Translations under genes and position numbers: made by a program
Assembly: GCA_944358685.1 (NCBI GenBank)
Contig: CALVRQ010000039.1
Coordinates: 1 to 10,296, forward strand
Length of the DNA: 10,296 nucleotides
From: an uncultured Bacilli bacterium
Lineage (GTDB): Bacteria > Bacillota_I > Bacilli_A > RF39 > UBA660
Reading direction: 5' to 3'
Notes under the pieces: model-generated
What the model saw: only the letters and a program-made list of their open reading frames with translations
Told to the model about the DNA's origin: nothing
Databases searched by the model: none
In this document: piece by piece, positions 7,129-10,296 of the stretch
How positions within the stretch are numbered: the stretch's first letter is position 1
How the letters are laid out: the number at the start of each line of letters is the position of its first letter

Positions 7129-7978
7129 ATAATTGTTTAAATAATTGTTTTTTGCAAACGATGAACATTCCTGCTCCGGCTAAAGCAACTACACTAAATC
7201 CTAGAGCCACTGGCACACTAACACCAGTTTTTGGGTTCTTAACATCATCTTTTTTGTCAGTAGTACTCGTATTATCTTTTTTATCTTCATCTGTAGTAGG
7301 CACATCATCTGGGAATTTGAACTCATCATCAAGTAATGGAATATTATCAGGATTAATGTCACCTAAAAGATTATCTCCATTTTTATATGCTGCAAATGGC
7401 ATTACACTAAAACTATTAAATGCTGCAAAGCAATCATTTTTTACATAAACAACATAAATAGCTGCAGGATCATAAGGATCACCTAAATCAATTTTTCCTT
7501 CTACTTCTGATGGTGTAATTAATGATTCACCTTTAAATAAATCCCAACCTAGAAGATTGCTCATATCAGTAACAACAGATTTGATACTTGATTTTGTAGA
7601 ATCAATATCATTCACACGATTTTCTAATTTTGTTCTAGCAAATTCTAAAGCTTCCTTATTTTCATCAGTAGCACTAGCATTATATGCCTTTAAAGCACTA
7701 TCATAGTCTGCTAAATCATTAGGATATTGATTAGCTGAAACACTTAATGCATTAGAATAAGTATTAAACTGTTGAACATACAAATCTAATTCAGTTTGTT
7801 TTTCCTCTGACCAATTACTGCTTTCGATTTTAACTACTTCATAAGAAAACTTCTCATTCTCATTTTCTTTTTTAAAAGTAACATCACTACCTGAAGATGT
7901 CAAAGTAAAAGCATGAGTACTCATAATTCCGACAAACATTGCCATAAATGCAAACCCAAACATTCTTAATTTTCTCAT
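7127..7978 (-). CDS. Sortase-anchored surface protein (NPKTG)
   Basis: This is a secreted protein of 283 residues predicted to be linked to the cell wall. A signal peptide (1-23) has basic MRKLR, a hydrophobic core and a THA cleavage site. The ectodomain (about 24-200) is mostly charged and helical, with likely coiled-coil stretches around 55-130. A Pro/Asp/Lys/Thr-rich linker (about 200-247) precedes NPKTG (248-252), a hydrophobic segment and the tail CKKQLFKQL. NPKTG fits class B sortase substrates, and such a sortase is encoded about 1 kb away. A longer in-frame start at 8029 exists, but it falls inside the promoter. The ATG at 7978 has AAGGAGG (7988-7994) nine bases upstream and gives the same N-terminus as the paralog. 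The ectodomain matches no family I know; adhesion or binding would be a guess. Confidence 0.9.
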   Translation of the reverse strand: MRKLRMFGFAFMAMFVGIMSTHAFTLTSSGSDVTFKKENENEKFSYEVVKIESSNWSEEKQTELDLYVQQFNTYSNALSVSANQYPNDLADYDSALKAYNASATDENKEALEFARTKLENRVNDIDSTKSSIKSVVTDMSNLLGWDLFKGESLITPSEVEGKIDLGDPYDPAAIYVVYVKNDCFAAFNSFSVMPFAAYKNGDNLLGDINPDNIPLLDDEFKFPDDVPTTDEDKKDNTSTTDKKDDVKNPKTGVSVPVALGFSVVALAGAGMFIVCKKQLFKQL

Positions 7979-8000
7979 TTCCTTATCCCTCCTTATTCTA

Positions 8001-8029
8001 ATAATAACACATAATTTTTCAAAATTCAA
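8001..8029 (-). promoter_or_regulatory. Promoter of the distal NPKTG protein gene
   Basis: TTGAAT (8029-8024) and TATTAT (8006-8001) on the minus strand are 17 bp apart, with a TGT extension before the -10. The predicted start near 7994 places the Shine-Dalgarno at the very 5' end of the mRNA. This argues that the gene is transcribed apart from its upstream paralog, whose terminator lies between them. Confidence 0.65.
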
Positions 8030-8067
8030 ACTATTTCTAAATATATTTTACAAAGCAAATTCATAGT

Positions 8068-8093
8068 AAAAAATAAAAAGGCTAAAAAGCCTT
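8068..8093 (-). terminator. Terminator of the proximal NPKTG protein gene
   Basis: On the minus strand AAGGCT and AGCCTT pair around a TTTT loop, overlapping the stop codon, and are followed by TTTTATTTTTT. Sequence and position match the terminator of the paralog. Confidence 0.85.
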
Positions 8094-8907
8094 ATAATTG
8101 TTTAAATAATTGTTTTTTACAAACGATGAACATTCCTGCTCCAGCTAAAGCAACTACACTAAATCCTAGAGCTACCGGCATACTAACACCAGTTTTTGGG
8201 TTTTTAATTTCTTCTTTTGAAACATCTGGAGTTGATGGATTAACTGTTGGAACTTCTATATCATCAGGAATTACAGGTGTCAAAGCACCATCCTTAGTAT
8301 AGACATCACCTATAAGAACATTATCCTTAGAAAATTCACTATATTCATCTGATTGAAGCCATACAATAAATACATCATCTTCTGAAGCATCAGTCATATC
8401 AATAGCAATTTCTCCTGTAGTTTCAGCACTTTCAACTTTAGTCATACTATCAACTGTATATGGAGCTACTTTCTGAATAAAATTCATAGTAGATGTCATA
8501 TTTGTTTTTAATATTTCTAAAGTCTGCATCATATAACTTTCAAAAGCATTCATATCAGCTTCTGCCATTTCCATAATAGTTTTATTTTCATCTGTAGGAT
8601 TATCTTCATATGCCTTAACAGAATCATTATAAATATTAATAGCATTCACATATGAATTATAATCTTTTTCTAATTGCTTTGTACTATCTTCAAGTAATTT
8701 TAAACTAGTTTGTACATCATTACTTACAGTATTCCATTCTTCCTGTGTAATTCTAATTACTTGATAAGCAAATGTTTCATCCGCACTTTTAGTATAACTT
8801 AATTTTCCATCCGCACTAATAGAATTACCTAGCTCTAAAGCACTAGTACTAACAATTCCAACAAGCATTGCCATTAATGTAAACCCAAACATTTTTAGTT
8901 TTCTCAT
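8092..8907 (-). CDS. Sortase-anchored surface protein (NPKTG), paralog
   Basis: This 271-residue protein has the same architecture as its downstream neighbour. The signal peptide (1-23) has MRKLK, a hydrophobic core and TSA. A helical ectodomain (about 30-165) contains the shared TDENK element. A short beta-like region with FIVWLQSDE follows, then a Pro-rich linker, NPKTG (236-240), a hydrophobic stretch and CKKQLFKQL. The signal peptide and the last 36 residues are nearly identical to the paralog (one V/M change in the last 36), while the ectodomain is strongly diverged. The start has GGAGAG upstream and an extended -10 promoter. It is transcribed divergently from the class B sortase, the likely anchoring enzyme. 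The ligand or role of the ectodomain is unknown. Confidence 0.92.
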   Translation of the reverse strand: MRKLKMFGFTLMAMLVGIVSTSALELGNSISADGKLSYTKSADETFAYQVIRITQEEWNTVSNDVQTSLKLLEDSTKQLEKDYNSYVNAINIYNDSVKAYEDNPTDENKTIMEMAEADMNAFESYMMQTLEILKTNMTSTMNFIQKVAPYTVDSMTKVESAETTGEIAIDMTDASEDDVFIVWLQSDEYSEFSKDNVLIGDVYTKDGALTPVIPDDIEVPTVNPSTPDVSKEEIKNPKTGVSMPVALGFSVVALAGAGMFIVCKKQLFKQL

Positions 8908-8932
8908 TCTCTCTCCATCCTTTCACACCTTA

Positions 8933-8961
8933 AATATATCATATAAAATTCACAAACGCAA
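8933..8961 (-). promoter_or_regulatory. Promoter of the proximal NPKTG protein gene
   Basis: TTGCGT (8961-8956) and TATATT (8938-8933) on the minus strand are 17 bp apart, with TGA before the -10. The leader would be about 19 nt. It lies back to back with the sortase promoter, 23 bp away, so one regulator could control both. Confidence 0.6.
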
Positions 8962-8984
8962 CATATTTTTATCAAATTCCAACA

Positions 8985-9014
8985 TTTACAATTAACTACA
9001 AAATATGCTATTAT
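8985..9014 (+). promoter_or_regulatory. Promoter of the sortase gene
   Basis: TTTACA (8985-8990) and TATTAT (9009-9014) are 18 bp apart, with TGC before the -10. Shine-Dalgarno AAAGGAG (9022-9028) follows closely, so the leader is about 15 nt. Confidence 0.6.
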
Positions 9015-9036
9015 TAAATATAAAGGAGCCATAAAC

Positions 9037-10032
9037 ATGAAACCAAAAGAGAAACATTATGATATTGAAAATTATAACTACGAATTAACCGAACAAACTG
9101 TAAAACTTATTGATGAAAAAAAACGCTATGACATTGTAATATATATTCACGAACACAACGAAGACATTTTAAAAGATTATAAAAAACTAAAACAATTAAA
9201 AAAACAATACAAAAAAGTAAAAATCAAAATCATCTACTCACCTGAATATATTCAAAAAAATAAAAGAAAACAAATAATCTTAAATATTATCAAAATTCTA
9301 TTAATTTTAATTATTTTAGGAACTATAATATATTTTTCAATGTTTTTTATCGATCAAAACAAATCACAAAATCTCTCTAAAGATATAAAAAAATATAAAC
9401 CAGAAATAACTATTCAAGAAGAAACCCAAGAAGATAATAACGAACAAACAGAAACCCCAAAAATTATTACCACCTATAATAAAGAATACTCTAAAATGTT
9501 TTCTGAACTAAAAAAAATAAACCAAGAAACCGTTGGTTGGCTTACAGTCAAAAACACCAATATCGACTACCCTATAGTCAAACACTCTGATAATGACTAT
9601 TACTTAAATAAAGACTTTGAAAATAATAATAATCATTATGGTTGGTTATTCATGGACTATCGAAACACTACCCCTACTCTAGGACAAAACACTATCATTT
9701 ATGGTCATGATAGTGGTGGAGTCATGTTCGGAAATCTATATAAAGTCCTATATAGAAAATGGTACACCAATAAAAGTAATCAAAAAATTACTTTTAATAC
9801 AGAAACAGAATCATCAACTTGGCAAATTTTTTCTATTTATAAAATAGATACAACCAGTGATTACTTAAAAACAGCATTCCAAAACAATGAATTTTCAAAT
9901 TTTATAAATATGATAACCAAAAGAAGCATATATAACTTTAATGTTAAAGTATCAAACACCGATAAAATACTAACCTTATCAACCTGCCACGGTGATAATC
10001 AAAGACTTGTCGTTCATGCAAAAAAGCTCTAA
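9037..10032 (+). CDS. Class B sortase
   Basis: A membrane transpeptidase that cuts surface proteins at NP(Q/K)T-type signals and joins them to peptidoglycan. The catalytic domain (about 155-331) shows class B features: GWLTVKNTNIDYPIV (167-181), the DYYLNKDF segment, FMDYRN (205-210), NTIIYGH with catalytic H224, MFGNLY, TLSTC with catalytic C317, and R323 in QRLVVHA. One transmembrane helix lies at about 80-105, giving an N-in, C-out topology. The 331-residue length exceeds typical SrtB (about 240-250) because of an N-terminal cytoplasmic part of roughly 78 residues, rich in Lys, Tyr and Glu, with a beta-helix-beta look, plus an extracellular Glu/Thr-rich linker (about 108-145). The start has AAAGGAG eight bases upstream. 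Two NPKTG proteins are encoded divergently next door and are its probable substrates. Confidence 0.95.
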   Translation: MKPKEKHYDIENYNYELTEQTVKLIDEKKRYDIVIYIHEHNEDILKDYKKLKQLKKQYKKVKIKIIYSPEYIQKNKRKQIILNIIKILLILIILGTIIYFSMFFIDQNKSQNLSKDIKKYKPEITIQEETQEDNNEQTETPKIITTYNKEYSKMFSELKKINQETVGWLTVKNTNIDYPIVKHSDNDYYLNKDFENNNNHYGWLFMDYRNTTPTLGQNTIIYGHDSGGVMFGNLYKVLYRKWYTNKSNQKITFNTETESSTWQIFSIYKIDTTSDYLKTAFQNNEFSNFINMITKRSIYNFNVKVSNTDKILTLSTCHGDNQRLVVHAKKL

Positions 10033-10044
10033 ATGAGCTTTTTT
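10020..10044 (+). terminator. Terminator of the sortase gene
   Basis: AAAAAAGCTC (10020-10029) pairs with GAGCTTTTTT (10035-10044) around a TAAAT loop that contains the stop codon. The six T at the end make it a typical, if AT-rich, intrinsic terminator overlapping the gene end. Confidence 0.8.
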
Positions 10045-10050
10045 ATCAGA

Positions 10051-10094
10051 TTTTAACTTTAACATTTTTATCAGTTTCTATATTAACATTTATA
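10051..10094. repeat. 44-bp dispersed repeat, copy 2
   Basis: Same orientation as copy 1 at 6717-6760 and 43 of 44 bases identical; identity stops sharply at both ends. It begins 6 bp after the sortase terminator. Confidence 0.8.
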
Positions 10095-10140
10095 ATAACT
10101 TCAAATTAATAAGTATTAAAATTAAAGTTGCCTATTTTAT

Positions 10141-10160
10141 GCGGGGCTTCGCCCCGCTAC
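10141..10160 (-). repeat. REP-like GC-rich hairpin headed by GTAG
   Basis: GCGGGGC and GCCCCGC form a 7-bp all-GC stem with a three-base loop (10141-10157), very unusual in this AT-rich window. Neither strand has a T tract beside it, so it is not a terminator. On the minus strand it is preceded by GTA, making GTAG at its 5' foot. That is the arrangement of REP sequences recognised by RAYT (Y1 REP-associated) transposases. Assignment to that class is inference. Confidence 0.5.
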
Positions 10161-10180
10161 CAAACTCCTATAGGAGTTTG
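10161..10180. repeat. 20-bp perfect palindrome
   Basis: CAAACTCCTA is followed directly by its reverse complement. It abuts the GC-rich hairpin and has no T tract, so it is more likely part of a mobile-element end or a protein-binding site than a terminator. Confidence 0.6.
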
Positions 10181-10296
10181 CGAAATTGTTCTACCGACTG
10201 TTTTATACTTAACTCAAAATATATGGATCTGACTCTGTTCCTGTCCCCCCCGTGATTTGGACTTTAGAAGAAAGAGTTATAGCGGGCCTGACTGCA
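10181..10296. other. Possible mobile-element border, no gene
   Basis: The last 116 bp are distinctly richer in G and C than the rest and contain a seven-base C run (10245-10251) preceded by CTGACTCTGTTCCTGT. On the minus strand this reads GGGGGGGACAGGAACAGAG, a type of sequence I associate from memory with repeats around Y1-family transposases in Bacillota. All frames here are short and interrupted. The window ends before any transposase appears. Confidence 0.35.

Noticed and set aside
7152..7448. 98-codon plus-strand open frame opposite the distal NPKTG gene
   Set aside because: Its Ser/Pro-rich product is the antisense of the linker and sorting signal; there is no Shine-Dalgarno or promoter, and the minus-strand gene is clearly real.
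7979..8029. 17-codon N-terminal extension of the distal NPKTG protein
   Set aside because: It would overlap the -10 and -35 and lacks a Shine-Dalgarno, and it would bury the signal peptide. The start at 7978 matches the paralog and has a strong ribosome site.
52..10032. Mollicute-type genetic code (UGA as Trp)
   Set aside because: The Trp codons checked in pnp and the sortase are TGG, and no frame needs UGA readthrough.
10141..10157. Intrinsic terminator at the GC-rich hairpin
   Set aside because: Neither strand has a T tract after the stem, and the sortase gene already has its own terminator at 10020-10044.
10181..10296. Partial coding sequence at the right edge
   Set aside because: All frames contain early stops; the longest minus-strand stretch is about 25 codons without family features.

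Overview
The window is about 30% GC and carries a compact set of Bacillota genes: PNPase, ribosomal protein S15, TruB, cysteinyl-tRNA synthetase, an elongator tRNA-Met, two wall-anchored proteins with NPKTG sorting signals, and a class B sortase. Strong Shine-Dalgarno sites, Trp read as TGG in the places checked (so no sign of a UGA=Trp code), and the NPKTG/SrtB pairing point to a low-GC Gram-positive with a cell wall. An uncultured gut Bacilli or Erysipelotrichia-like lineage is plausible, but the genus cannot be fixed from the sequence.

Left half (1-5010, minus strand): housekeeping genes transcribed in the order cysS, truB, rpsO, pnp. cysS and truB overlap by 17 bp and look like one transcript with a short leader. 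rpsO has its own promoter and an approximately 80-nt leader holding a helix with adjacent G-U and G-C pairs, a feature known from S15 binding sites. A stem-loop lies between rpsO and pnp, the place where pnp expression is controlled in other bacteria.

Middle (5010-6700, plus strand): a 480-bp intergenic stretch with a structured element, then a consensus promoter driving two overlapping paralogous genes of unknown function, closed by a 12-bp-stem terminator. After this come the first copy of a 44-bp repeat, an imperfect inverted repeat, and the minus-strand tRNA-Met with its own promoter and terminator.

Right (7100-10045): a surface-protein locus. Two minus-strand paralogs each encode a signal peptide, a predominantly helical ectodomain, a linker and an NPKTG signal, and each has its own promoter and terminator. 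A class B sortase gene faces away from them across a 129-bp divergent promoter region. The simplest reading is that the sortase anchors the two neighbours.

Right edge (10045-10296): no gene. It holds the second copy of the 44-bp repeat, then a GC-rich patch with a GTAG-headed hairpin, a 20-bp palindrome and a seven-base C run. This resembles the border of a REP/RAYT-type or similar mobile element that would continue outside the window. No CRISPR array and no complete transposase gene were found.
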